Made by a program: the position numbers and the translations under genes. The notes below the pieces were generated by a model. That model searched no databases. It was not told the DNA's origin and saw nothing but the letters and a program-made list of their open reading frames with translations. This document shows, piece by piece, positions 39,152-46,534 of a stretch of 48,155 nucleotides of DNA; the stretch's first letter is position 1; each line of letters starts with the position of its first letter. The DNA is from a virus: positions 1 through 48,155 of the IMG/VR virus record IMGVR_UViG_3300020171_000009, one strand, 5' to 3'.

Positions 39152-39346
39152 TATGAGGGAAGGGCAGTGTAGGTTCACTTAGAGGGACTGTCCATCGTGG
39201 TAGGTGAGGGGTTCACTTATTACATACAAAAGTTTACAAAGAATAAATAGGGGTTTACAAACAATGTAAGGGAAGCGATTATGCAGTAGAAGGGTATCGC
39301 ATGACGAGATAGTGTGGGTTAAGTTTCGAAAAAAAAAGTATTATAA
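39152..39346 (+). other. Gap in tRNA array, possible RNA structures
   Basis: No gene or intact tRNA found. It contains GGTTCACTTA twice (39172, 39210), GTTTACAAA twice (39232, 39253), a hairpin GGGCAGT/ACTGTCC and GCGAT/ATCGC. It may be a decayed tRNA pair or an unrecognised RNA. Confidence 0.4.
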
Positions 39347-39422
39347 GCGGATGTACCCAAGTGTTTAAGGGAGTTGTTTGCAAAACAAATGTTCACAGGT
39401 TAGAATCCTGTCATTCGCTCCA
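39347..39422 (+). tRNA. tRNA-Cys(GCA)
   Basis: Acceptor GCGGATG/CATTCGC, loop TTGCAAA, unusual T-loop TTAGAAT, CCA encoded. Confidence 0.88.
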
Positions 39423-39425
39423 TTT

Positions 39426-39501
39426 TGTGGAATAGTATAACTGGTAATGCGTCTGCCTGTTAAGCAGAACTATACAGGTTCGAAACCTGTTTCCACAGCC
39501 A
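39426..39501 (+). tRNA. tRNA-Asn(GUU)
   Basis: Acceptor TGTGGAA/TTCCACA, stem TCTGC/GCAGA, loop CTGTTAA, discriminator G, CCA encoded. Confidence 0.92.
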
Positions 39502-39505
39502 TTAT

Positions 39506-39581
39506 AAGGGAGTAGTTCAACGATAAGAACACTTGGCTTTGAACCAAGAGATAACAGGTTTAATTCCTTTCTCCTTTACCA
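39506..39581 (+). tRNA. tRNA-Gln(UUG)
   Basis: Stem CTTGG/CCAAG, loop CTTTGAA. The T-arm is degenerate (loop TTTAATT, one mismatch). CCA encoded. Confidence 0.85.
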
Positions 39582-39584
39582 TAT

Positions 39585-39662
39585 TGGGGAGTAACGCAGC
39601 TTGGTCAGCGTTCTCGGTTTGGAACCGAGAAGTCGTCAGTTCGAATCTGACCTTCCCAACCA
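39585..39662 (+). tRNA. tRNA-Pro(UGG)
   Basis: Acceptor TGGGGAG/CTTCCCA, loop TTTGGAA on a TCTCGG/CCGAGA stem, CCA encoded. Confidence 0.92.
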
Positions 39663-39666
39663 TTTT

Positions 39667-39740
39667 ACCGATATAGTTCAATGGTAGAACCGTTGCCTGA
39701 TGAGCGATTAATCTTGGTTCGATTCCAAGTTTCGGTACCA
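39667..39740 (+). tRNA. tRNA-Ile(GAU)
   Basis: Acceptor ACCGATA/TTTCGGT with one T-T mismatch, loop CTGATGA (G at position 37), CCA encoded. Confidence 0.85.
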
Positions 39741-39745
39741 TATAT

Positions 39746-39820
39746 GCCTGTATAGTATAATGGTATTATCCCTGTTTTGTAATCAGGGGATGTCGGTTCA
39801 ATTCCGTACTATGGGCTCCA
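39746..39820 (+). tRNA. tRNA-Thr(UGU)
   Basis: Acceptor GCCTGTA/TATGGGC, loop TTTGTAA with a T-T mismatch closing the stem, CCA encoded. Confidence 0.85.
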
Positions 39821-39844
39821 TATATAAATAATAAGGAATATAGA

Positions 39845-40006
39845 ATGAATAAAAGAATATTTAGAATTGAAATGATAAAAATAGACGCTGACCCATGTGA
39901 TATAAATGTAGATAAATACATTATTGCTATGATGGCAAGTACTTACGAAGGGGCAGTACAAAAAGCACTTTCTGCTCACCCAGATAAGAAGGTGTGGCAA
40001 AGATAA
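39845..40006 (+). CDS. Small protein inside the tRNA array (53 aa)
   Basis: ATG 39845 after AAGGAATATAG. Sequence MNKRIFRIEMIKIDADPCDI then helix, ending AHPDKKVWQR. It is one of several short frames placed between tRNA genes. Function unknown. Confidence 0.6.
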   Translation: MNKRIFRIEMIKIDADPCDINVDKYIIAMMASTYEGAVQKALSAHPDKKVWQR

Positions 40007-40011
40007 AATTA

Positions 40012-40085
40012 GCGGGTATCGTATAAAGGTATTATTAGCGGTTTCCACCCGATAGATTGCAGTTCGAGTCTGCATATCCGCTCCA
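40012..40085 (+). tRNA. tRNA-Gly(UCC)
   Basis: Acceptor GCGGGTA/TATCCGC, loop TTTCCAC, T-loop TTCGAGT, CCA encoded. Confidence 0.88.
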
Positions 40086-40090
40086 AATAT

Positions 40091-40164
40091 GTGCTCGTAG
40101 CAAATCGGATGTGCAGGTGGTTTCTACCCACACGAGGCGGGTTCGACTCCTGCCGAGCACTCCA
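40091..40164 (+). tRNA. tRNA-Arg(UCU)
   Basis: Acceptor GTGCTCG/CGAGCAC, loop TTTCTAC, CCA encoded. It reads AGA, a common codon in AT-rich phage genes. Confidence 0.9.
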
Positions 40165-40169
40165 TATTA

Positions 40170-40244
40170 GCATCCTTAGCTTAAACGAAAAGAGACGACC
40201 TCATAAGTCGGAAGATGTTGGTTCAAGACCAGCAGGATGCACCA
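40170..40244 (+). tRNA. tRNA with CAU anticodon (copy 2), possibly Ile2
   Basis: Acceptor GCATCCT/AGGATGC, loop CTCATAA, CCA encoded. It differs from copy 1. As ATA is very frequent in these genes, this may be a lysidine-dependent Ile tRNA. Confidence 0.88.
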
Positions 40245-40245
40245 T

Positions 40246-40320
40246 GCCTTCGTAGCTCCAATGTAGAGCAGGTGGCTTTTAACCACTTGGTTGAAAGTTC
40301 AAGTCTTTCCGGGGGCACCA
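40246..40320 (+). tRNA. tRNA-Lys(UUU)
   Basis: Acceptor GCCTTCG/CGGGGGC, stem GGTGG/CCACT, loop CTTTTAA, CCA encoded. Confidence 0.92.
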
Positions 40321-40321
40321 T

Positions 40322-40397
40322 ATGCTTATAGTTTAACGGACAAAACATTTGGCTACGAACCAAAAGATTTTCGGTTCGAATCCGAATAAGCATTCCA
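40322..40397 (+). tRNA. tRNA-Arg(ACG)
   Basis: Acceptor ATGCTTA/TAAGCAT, stem TTTGG/CCAAA, loop CTACGAA, CCA encoded. It needs A34 deamination by the host TadA to read CGN widely. Confidence 0.9.
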
Positions 40398-40404
40398 AAT
40401 ATAA

Positions 40405-40489
40405 GGAAGAATCGCATAATGGTATTGCAGCGGTTTGCTATACCGCCGGGGTAACACTCGTGCAGGTTCAAATCCTGCTTCTTCCGCCA
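40405..40489 (+). tRNA. tRNA-Ser(GCU)
   Basis: Class II with a long variable arm; acceptor GGAAGAA/TTCTTCC, loop TTGCTAT, discriminator G, CCA encoded. Confidence 0.92.
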
Positions 40490-40511
40490 CATTTTAGAAG
40501 GAGAAAGAATT

Positions 40512-40607
40512 ATGAAAATAGAATTTGGATGGATGCATATAATATTTTTAGGTATATGTCTATTTATAGGTTTTTGTCTATTTGTGGGTTGGAGTTTGAA
40601 TTTATAA
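40512..40607 (+). CDS. Membrane microprotein in tRNA array (31 aa)
   Basis: ATG 40512 after AGAAGGAGAAAG. Nearly all hydrophobic (MHIIFLGICLFIGFCLFVGW). Its TAA touches the first base of the next tRNA. Function unknown. Confidence 0.55.
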   Translation: MKIEFGWMHIIFLGICLFIGFCLFVGWSLNL

Positions 40608-40695
40608 GGAAGTATGACCGAATGGTAAGGGGATAGTCTTGAAAACTATTTAAGGAGTAATATCCGTCTGGGTTCGAATCCTAGTGCTTCCGCCA
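40608..40695 (+). tRNA. tRNA-Ser(UGA)
   Basis: Class II; acceptor GGAAGTA/TGCTTCC, stem ATAGT/ACTAT, loop CTTGAAA, CCA encoded. Confidence 0.92.
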
Positions 40696-40715
40696 TTTTA
40701 AATAAGGGGGAAATT

Positions 40716-40856
40716 ATGACAAATAAAGAAAAACTAGAAGCATTTAGGGATGCACTAATTAACAATCTTGAAGGTAATAGTTTATCAGACAAAGTTGTAG
40801 ATTTAATACATGCTATTATTGATATTAACTTTCTATTAAAAGATATGCCCGATTGA
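40716..40856 (+). CDS. Small protein whose 3' end overlaps a tRNA (46 aa)
   Basis: ATG 40716 after AAGGGGGAAATT. Helical (KEKLEAFRDALINNLEGNS) and acidic. Its last 10 nt, including TGA, are the first 10 nt of the Leu(UAG) tRNA, so mature tRNA and full mRNA are mutually exclusive. Confidence 0.6.
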   Translation: MTNKEKLEAFRDALINNLEGNSLSDKVVDLIHAIIDINFLLKDMPD

Positions 40857-40923
40857 TGGAACTGGCATACATACTAGTCTTAGAAACTAGGTTTTCTCTG
40901 TTCGAATCAGAGATTGGGCACCA
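40847..40923 (+). tRNA. tRNA with UAG anticodon, class I shape (Leu)
   Basis: Acceptor GCCCGAT/ATTGGGC, stem CTAGT/ACTAG, loop CTTAGAA, variable loop of only 5 nt, T-loop TTCGAAT, CCA encoded. Bacterial Leu tRNAs normally have a long variable arm, so this one is atypical. Confidence 0.88.
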
Positions 40924-40926
40924 TAT

Positions 40927-41000
40927 GGATGTATAGCTTAAAGCAAAGCACTTGCCTGTCAAGCAAGAAGATGTCAGTTCGTTACTGATTATGTCCGCCA
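40927..41000 (+). tRNA. tRNA-Asp(GUC)
   Basis: Acceptor GGATGTA/TATGTCC, stem CTTGC/GCAAG, loop CTGTCAA, T-loop TTCGTTA, CCA encoded. Confidence 0.9.
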
Positions 41001-41056
41001 TCTTATCTACCATGTGTAGAAAAAGAAAAGGGAGCGTTATGCGTTCCCGGAATTAT

Positions 41057-41139
41057 GCCAGTGTATGCAAGTGTTAAAGCAGGCTGTCTGTAAAACAGTT
41101 CTTTCGGGTTCGGTAGTTCAAATCTGCCCGCTGGCACCA
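41057..41139 (+). tRNA. tRNA-Tyr(GUA)
   Basis: Class II; acceptor GCCAGTG/CGCTGGC, stem GCTGT/ACAGT, loop CTGTAAA, CCA encoded. A GGGAGCG/CGTTCCC hairpin lies just upstream. Confidence 0.92.
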
Positions 41140-41143
41140 TTAT

Positions 41144-41217
41144 AGAAGTGTAGTTTAACGGAAGAACATCTGTTTTACACGCAGAAAACCACAGTTCGAT
41201 TCTGTGTACTTCTACCA
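41144..41217 (+). tRNA. tRNA-Val(UAC)
   Basis: Acceptor AGAAGTG/TACTTCT, loop TTTACAC, T-stem CACAG/CTGTG, CCA encoded. Confidence 0.9.
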
Positions 41218-41221
41218 TTTT

Positions 41222-41297
41222 GGGGGAGCATGTTCCAAGGGGGCGAGACTGTTTTGCAAGCAGACTGTGGGGAGTTCGATTCTCCCCTTCTCCACCA
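41222..41297 (+). tRNA. tRNA-Ala(UGC)
   Basis: Acceptor GGGGGAG/CTTCTCC with the G3-U70 Ala identity pair, loop TTTGCAA, CCA encoded. The D-arm is atypical. Confidence 0.88.
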
Positions 41298-41301
41298 TTT
41301 T

Positions 41302-41377
41302 GGCGTAGTCGAATAAAGGTTAATTCGTTTGGCTTTCAACCAAGAAATCAGGGTTCGATGTCCCTGTTACGCTACCA
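41302..41377 (+). tRNA. tRNA-Glu(UUC)
   Basis: Acceptor GGCGTAG/TTACGCT, stem TTTGG/CCAAG, loop CTTTCAA. The T-loop appears to have 8 nt (TTCGATGT). CCA encoded. Confidence 0.87.
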
Positions 41378-41393
41378 TTTAAAGGGGGTTAGC

Positions 41394-41549
41394 ATGCGAA
41401 ACAAAGAAGTAGACTATAAAAGAATAGTTGAAGATTTTGATGAATACATAAGTGATAAAGAAGTTTATGACGACTTATTAGATATGAGTCCACATAATAT
41501 TATGAGAATTATTAAAGAAGTATGGGAAGAAATAAAAGGGGGATTCTAA
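41394..41549 (+). CDS. Acidic helical protein (51 aa)
   Basis: ATG 41394 after AAAGGGGGTTAGC, just past the Glu tRNA. Acidic helix (YKRIVEDFDEYISDKEVYDD). Stop precedes the next gene by 2 nt. Function unknown. Confidence 0.6.
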   Translation: MRNKEVDYKRIVEDFDEYISDKEVYDDLLDMSPHNIMRIIKEVWEEIKGGF

Positions 41550-41551
41550 CT

Positions 41552-41785
41552 ATGAATATGAAAACAATAGATAATCTAAAACTTATTTTAGAGATTATCT
41601 ACGGAGACCATTATCTAAAGACTTATTTTAGTTTGAGGTTTAAAGACCTACATATCGGACAACCAATAGATAAGATGGTCACAGATTTTGCACAATTTAG
41701 GAATAGTATTAGAGACGAAAAAGTAGAGAAATCAACTCCTAAAGAACCGCTACTTTCAGTTACTAGAACAATAGATTTAACATAA
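41552..41785 (+). CDS. Small hypothetical protein (77 aa)
   Basis: ATG 41552 after AAAGGGGG. Starts MNMKTIDNLKLILEIIYGDH; helical with a Ser/Thr-rich end. Last gene before the Trp tRNA. Function unknown. Confidence 0.6.
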   Translation: MNMKTIDNLKLILEIIYGDHYLKTYFSLRFKDLHIGQPIDKMVTDFAQFRNSIRDEKVEKSTPKEPLLSVTRTIDLT

Positions 41786-41794
41786 AGGAAATTC

Positions 41795-41872
41795 GGGTCA
41801 ATAGTGACAAGCTGGCTAACACGTCTGGCTCCAAACCAGAAAATGTGGGTTCAAATCCTACTTGATTCGCCA
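41795..41872 (+). tRNA. tRNA-Trp(CCA)
   Basis: Acceptor GGGTCAA/TTGATTC with two G-U pairs, stem TCTGG/CCAGA, loop CTCCAAA, discriminator G, CCA encoded. It ends 5 nt before the terminase start. Confidence 0.88.
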
Positions 41873-41877
41873 TATAT

Positions 41878-43233
41878 ATGAGACAAATAAAGCTACCGCA
41901 TGAATTTATCCCACGTGATTACCAAATACCTATGCTTACAGCTAGAGAACTTGGTTACCTACGAGAAGTCTACATTTTACACAGACGTGCCGGAAAAGAT
42001 TTAACCGCTGTTAATGACATGGCAAAAGCCGTTATACAAAGAGTTGGTGTTTATTATTATTTATTTCCAACTTTTGCACAGGCTAAGAAGGTTATCTGGG
42101 ATGGCATGACAAGTGAAGGTCGCAGATTTATAAACTATTTTCCACCTGATTTAATCAGAAAAATTAATGGAACAGAAATGAAGATAGAGTTCATTAATGG
42201 CAGTATTATGCAGTTAATTGGTACTGATAACTTTGATGCTATCCGTGGGACTAACTGTGTAGGTGCTACTTTTTCTGAATATGCTTTACAAGACCCAAGA
42301 GCATGGGACACTATCGAACCTATTTTATTAGAAAATGGTGGATGGGCTAAATTCTTATATACACCTAATGGTAAAAACCATGGTTATTATTTATATGAAC
42401 ACGCAAAACGAGACCCAGATTGGTTCCATATGTTACGTACAATAGACCAAACTCGCAGGGCAGATGGCGAACCTGTTATCACATTGAAACAAATTGATAG
42501 TCTTAGAGCACGTGGTGTTCCAGAGGAATTTATCCAACAAGAATACTATTGTAGTTTTAGAATGGGTACTGCCGGTGCTTATTATGCTAAACTTATGGAA
42601 GATGCTAGACAAGAAAATAGAATTAGAAAGGTTGCATTTGATAATAGTCTACCAGTACATACTGCTTGGGATATTGGAGTAAATGATTTCTGCTCAATAA
42701 TCTTTTTCCAAAAGATATATAATGAATATCGTCTTATTGATTTTTACGAAAATATGGGAGAAGGAGTACAATTCTATGCTCAAATTCTTCAAGATAAAGC
42801 AAGAGAAAAAAGATATTATTATGGAAACCACTACGCTCCACACGATGTAAGAGCAAGAAGTTTCGCAGCAGATGGTAAATCTACATTACAAATAGCACAT
42901 AGTTTAGGATTACATTTCCAACCATTACCGAAGACTAATCTACAACAAGGACTTGCAGCGGTAAGAACTATAATTCCTAGATGTTACTTTGATGAAGAAA
43001 AGTGTAGATTGCTTATTGGACATTTAGAAAACTATACTAAAGCATGGAATAACACACTAAAAGTGTGGATGGACACACCGAAACATGATGAACACAGTCA
43101 TGGTTCTGATTCTATGAGATATTTTGGTCTTGCAGAGAAATCAGATAGAATTTTAGGTAAAAATGATTTTGTAGATATGAATAAACAAATGGAATATATT
43201 AAGGCACATAGCAATAGATATAGTGGTTATTAA
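41878..43233 (+). CDS. terL: Terminase large subunit
   Basis: 451 aa. FIPRDYQ near the start is the Q-like motif; the P-loop is LHRRAGKD (residues 34-41). A Walker B-type acidic strand is in CVGATFSEYAL. The C-terminal RNase H-like nuclease has TAWDIGVND, HYAPHDVRAR and DEHSHGSDSMRYF acids/His. It packages DNA into procapsids with the portal encoded 12 nt downstream. The ATG has no ribosome site, only the Trp tRNA upstream. Confidence 0.9.
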   Translation: MRQIKLPHEFIPRDYQIPMLTARELGYLREVYILHRRAGKDLTAVNDMAKAVIQRVGVYYYLFPTFAQAKKVIWDGMTSEGRRFINYFPPDLIRKINGTEMKIEFINGSIMQLIGTDNFDAIRGTNCVGATFSEYALQDPRAWDTIEPILLENGGWAKFLYTPNGKNHGYYLYEHAKRDPDWFHMLRTIDQTRRADGEPVITLKQIDSLRARGVPEEFIQQEYYCSFRMGTAGAYYAKLMEDARQENRIRKVAFDNSLPVHTAWDIGVNDFCSIIFFQKIYNEYRLIDFYENMGEGVQFYAQILQDKAREKRYYYGNHYAPHDVRARSFAADGKSTLQIAHSLGLHFQPLPKTNLQQGLAAVRTIIPRCYFDEEKCRLLIGHLENYTKAWNNTLKVWMDTPKHDEHSHGSDSMRYFGLAEKSDRILGKNDFVDMNKQMEYIKAHSNRYSGY

Positions 43234-43245
43234 TAAGGAGATTTT

Positions 43246-45222
43246 ATGACAGATAGAGCAGAGTTTCTAAAGAGTGAAGAACCTATAGAAATTAAAGAAT
43301 ATTCAAAAAGGGAAAAACTTAAACAATATGTATTAGAGAAGTATATGTATGGTAAAGAAGGGATGGAACCGTATCAAAATGAATGGAAGGAACATTATCT
43401 TAATTATAAGGGAACTCGCTCAGATGTAAAAGAAGATTGGCAAAGTAACTATACATGTTCTACATTGAAAGAGATTTCACGTGTTAAGGTTCCATTATAT
43501 ATGAATATCCTATTTAGTAAGGGGATTGATTCTTTTGATATAAAACCCGGAGATTTAGAGGATGAGGAAAAGATACCTATATTAAAAGATATCTTAAAAT
43601 ATCAGTTACGAAATATAGGCAAAAGAACAGGTGGATTCTTCGGAGAATGGGGAAATTATACTAAACAATTTGAAATGTATGGATATACTGCTGCAATGTG
43701 TTATTGGAAGAAAGAGAGTAATTTAAAGGGTAAAATCACATTTGATGGTGCGGATATGCGTACTTTAGATATTTTCCATTTTTTTCCAGACCCAGCAGCA
43801 GTCGGATTAGATAGTTGGAAAATAATTCTTACTAGAGATGTATATATTAGTCAGTTAAGACGGCAAGAAAAATTAAACATTTATGAGAATGTAATAGACC
43901 TCAAAGATACCGGACAACCAAGTGAAGATGATGCAGTCCTTATTATTCCAACAATACAGTTACCAATAGAAGATAAACAATTAGATGTACGTGTCGAATT
44001 AATGGAATATCATGGAGAAGTTCCTAAATCACTCCTAGAGGGAACCTTAGATGAAATTTCTGAGATTGACCCTTACGAAGATGACTATGTTGAGGCTATT
44101 GTTACATTAGGGAATAGAGAAGTAGTACTAAGAGCCAAACCATATCCATACGATTGTGGAAATATTTTCTTTGAAAGTTGCAAAGATAGAATGCTTACAG
44201 AACGTTTTGGTATTGGTACTGGTGAAGATATCGAAGCAATGGCAGAAGAACTTACCAATGCTCATAATAAGTTAAGTGACGCTATCAATATTATTTGTAA
44301 CCCAATGGGTATTATTAACCCACAACAAATATCTGGATTGTCTGGAACACTTATTACACATCCGGGTAAAATGTTTGTTGCAAACTCTATGGTAGAAGAT
44401 GTTAGAAAAGCATTATCTTTCATAGATACTACATCCGCAGCTTCCGCATTATCACCGCTAATAAAATTTATTGAAATGTTAGACCAAAGAATCATGAAAT
44501 TATCGCAAGCTGTTCCTGCTATTTCACCTGTTAGTGAAAAAGGGCAAATGCATGAGACATTAGGTGGAACGCAGATACAACAAGCCAATGCAGCTGAACC
44601 GATAAAACATGTAGTTAAACATGAACTTGAACCTGCTTGGGAACAGATGTTAAGTATTTTCTACAAATTAGATGTACAATTATTCCCTAAAAGTATGGCT
44701 TATAAGGTACTAGGTAAAGATGGAGCTGAACAATGGAGTAAAATGTTTGGTGGTAGAAACACTATTACCAAAGAAGATTTAGCATTAGTAGGAGACCCAG
44801 ATTTTATACCAAGAGGAGTTACAGTATTTTCAGAGAAACAAATAGAACTTAGAAATCTATTAGAATTCTTACAAATATTAAGAGACACTGTAGTGCCAGT
44901 TTTACAAAATGGACAACAAGTTCCGGGAGCAGATGGTAAACCTCAAATGGAACCTGTTGGAGATATACAAGAAGTTATTAAGAGAATAGCTCAATTAATG
45001 CAATTTGAAGATATAGATTTATTACTACCTAAGTTAAAAGAACTTAGAGACAAACAAAAAGCTTCTAGAAAAATGATGAGTGAAATAAGAGCTCAAACCG
45101 GAATTCCCACTCCGAGTAATGCGGGTGAGGTTGCTCCGAGAGGAGCTCCCCCTGCCTCACCTGCTTTGAGCTCTATGCCAAGTGGTGTGGGAGCAAAAAT
45201 GAATAATTTTAAAAGGGGATAA
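43246..45222 (+). CDS. Portal protein (podovirus type)
   Basis: 658 aa with an AAGGAG site. The N-terminal EWKEHYLNYKG region, the central helix cluster (LTNAHNKLSDAINIICNP) and a C-terminal Gln/Lys coiled coil with Pro/Gly tail fit large podovirus portals. It is located between terminase and scaffold. It should form the dodecameric DNA channel at the capsid vertex. Confidence 0.8.
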   Translation: MTDRAEFLKSEEPIEIKEYSKREKLKQYVLEKYMYGKEGMEPYQNEWKEHYLNYKGTRSDVKEDWQSNYTCSTLKEISRVKVPLYMNILFSKGIDSFDIKPGDLEDEEKIPILKDILKYQLRNIGKRTGGFFGEWGNYTKQFEMYGYTAAMCYWKKESNLKGKITFDGADMRTLDIFHFFPDPAAVGLDSWKIILTRDVYISQLRRQEKLNIYENVIDLKDTGQPSEDDAVLIIPTIQLPIEDKQLDVRVELMEYHGEVPKSLLEGTLDEISEIDPYEDDYVEAIVTLGNREVVLRAKPYPYDCGNIFFESCKDRMLTERFGIGTGEDIEAMAEELTNAHNKLSDAINIICNPMGIINPQQISGLSGTLITHPGKMFVANSMVEDVRKALSFIDTTSAASALSPLIKFIEMLDQRIMKLSQAVPAISPVSEKGQMHETLGGTQIQQANAAEPIKHVVKHELEPAWEQMLSIFYKLDVQLFPKSMAYKVLGKDGAEQWSKMFGGRNTITKEDLALVGDPDFIPRGVTVFSEKQIELRNLLEFLQILRDTVVPVLQNGQQVPGADGKPQMEPVGDIQEVIKRIAQLMQFEDIDLLLPKLKELRDKQKASRKMMSEIRAQTGIPTPSNAGEVAPRGAPPASPALSSMPSGVGAKMNNFKRG

Positions 45223-45225
45223 TAA

Positions 45226-45537
45226 ATGGATTTACAAAAAGAATTAAAAAAAGAACGGAAAAAGAAAGAAGATTTAATAAAAGAAGGATTGAAAATAGAA
45301 GTAGAATGTGGCGAACAGTTAGCTGGGATGAGGGGAAGTCCCGGTTGGAAATTGGTAGAAAAGTATATCACCGAGGAAATGGAAGCAGCAATGAATGCTT
45401 TACTTATATCTAAAGAAGAAAGAGATATATATTATAACCAAGCAGTAGTCACATTTATTAGAAGATTATTAGAAAAAATTGGAGTCAGTTTCCAGTTAGC
45501 TACGAATGCTAGCGAAATACTGAAAAAATATAAATAG
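45226..45537 (+). CDS. Helical hypothetical protein (103 aa)
   Basis: ATG 45226, 3 nt after the portal stop, with an AAGGGGAT site. Lys/Glu-rich helix, then ECGEQLAGMRGSPGWKLVEK and a longer helix. It occurs between portal and scaffold in this genome. Role unknown, perhaps assembly. Confidence 0.6.
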   Translation: MDLQKELKKERKKKEDLIKEGLKIEVECGEQLAGMRGSPGWKLVEKYITEEMEAAMNALLISKEERDIYYNQAVVTFIRRLLEKIGVSFQLATNASEILKKYK

Positions 45538-45546
45538 GAGAAAATT

Positions 45547-46488
45547 ATGTCAAAACAAATTGATAACCTTATTGATATCCCTATAGAGGGAGAAATATCA
45601 AAGGGCGATGAAGTTAAGGACAACCTTTCGTTAGAACAAATAGAAGCGGAAGTAAATCGTAGAAATAAAGCAAAAGAGTTTGAGAGTAAGCCTATAAAAA
45701 AATCTAATTTAGTAGATGCCCTAGAAATAGACCCAAATGATAAACCACCTGTTGAATTAATAGAAGAAATACAACCAGACCCAAGACTTAGAAATAAGAC
45801 AGCAGAAGAATTACAAGATATGTATTTGAATTTAGAGAAATTGCAGAAGTCTCAAACTGACGAATTAGGAACATTAAGAAAAGAGAATAAGGATTTTAAA
45901 ACAAAAAAGGAAGCAGATGATAACTTAAATCTTCAAGAGATTGAAAAGCGGATTATGCCAGAAGTCTTAAGTTGGACACCGGAAGAAAGAGCTGAATGGT
46001 TCAGAACATTCAATACAGAACCAGAGAAAGCACTAGCACAAGTTGTAAAAATCCTTACTAAACCATTAGCAAGAAGCAGAGCGATTGAAACTAACAAAAA
46101 AGAAATTGATAGATTAACAGAACTGCACAAAGTTGATGTTGTTCCTTATGTAGCAAAAGAAGTGAACGCTCTCATATCTGCCAACAAAGATTGGTGGAAA
46201 CAATATGGGACACAAATATTTGAACATGCTTACGATGTATTTAGAAATAGAGATTTCGATAAGTATGCTACGATTAGAGAGAAAAACATCAGAACGAAAG
46301 AGAATGAAACAACAGCCACAGAAGATGAGATTAAAAATCAAACATATGTTGAAGGAGCAAGACCTGTAAAGATTATACAAGGTAAGAAAACTTTAACATT
46401 AGAACAAATTCAAGCTGCTGACCCAGACACAGGAATGGCTGTAATTAGAAAAGAACTCCTTAGACGAGGAGTTAAAGTAAACGATTAA
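45547..46488 (+). CDS. Scaffolding protein candidate
   Basis: 313 aa. Strongly charged and helical, with a coiled coil at about residues 85-130 (LQDMYLNLEKLQKSQTDELG) and Thr/Glu-rich linkers. The position immediately before the major capsid gene, together with size and composition, fits an internal scaffold. No protease domain is visible. Confidence 0.65.
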   Translation: MSKQIDNLIDIPIEGEISKGDEVKDNLSLEQIEAEVNRRNKAKEFESKPIKKSNLVDALEIDPNDKPPVELIEEIQPDPRLRNKTAEELQDMYLNLEKLQKSQTDELGTLRKENKDFKTKKEADDNLNLQEIEKRIMPEVLSWTPEERAEWFRTFNTEPEKALAQVVKILTKPLARSRAIETNKKEIDRLTELHKVDVVPYVAKEVNALISANKDWWKQYGTQIFEHAYDVFRNRDFDKYATIREKNIRTKENETTATEDEIKNQTYVEGARPVKIIQGKKTLTLEQIQAADPDTGMAVIRKELLRRGVKVND

Positions 46489-46534
46489 ATAGTGGGACAT
46501 TAGGGGAAAACTAAAAAAGGAGAAAGACAACGAA

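Noticed and set aside
41003-41218. Minus-strand coding frames across the tRNA array
   Set aside because: They are shadows of tRNA sequences (repeated N-E-R-F/E-L-type translations of T-arms) with no ribosome sites.
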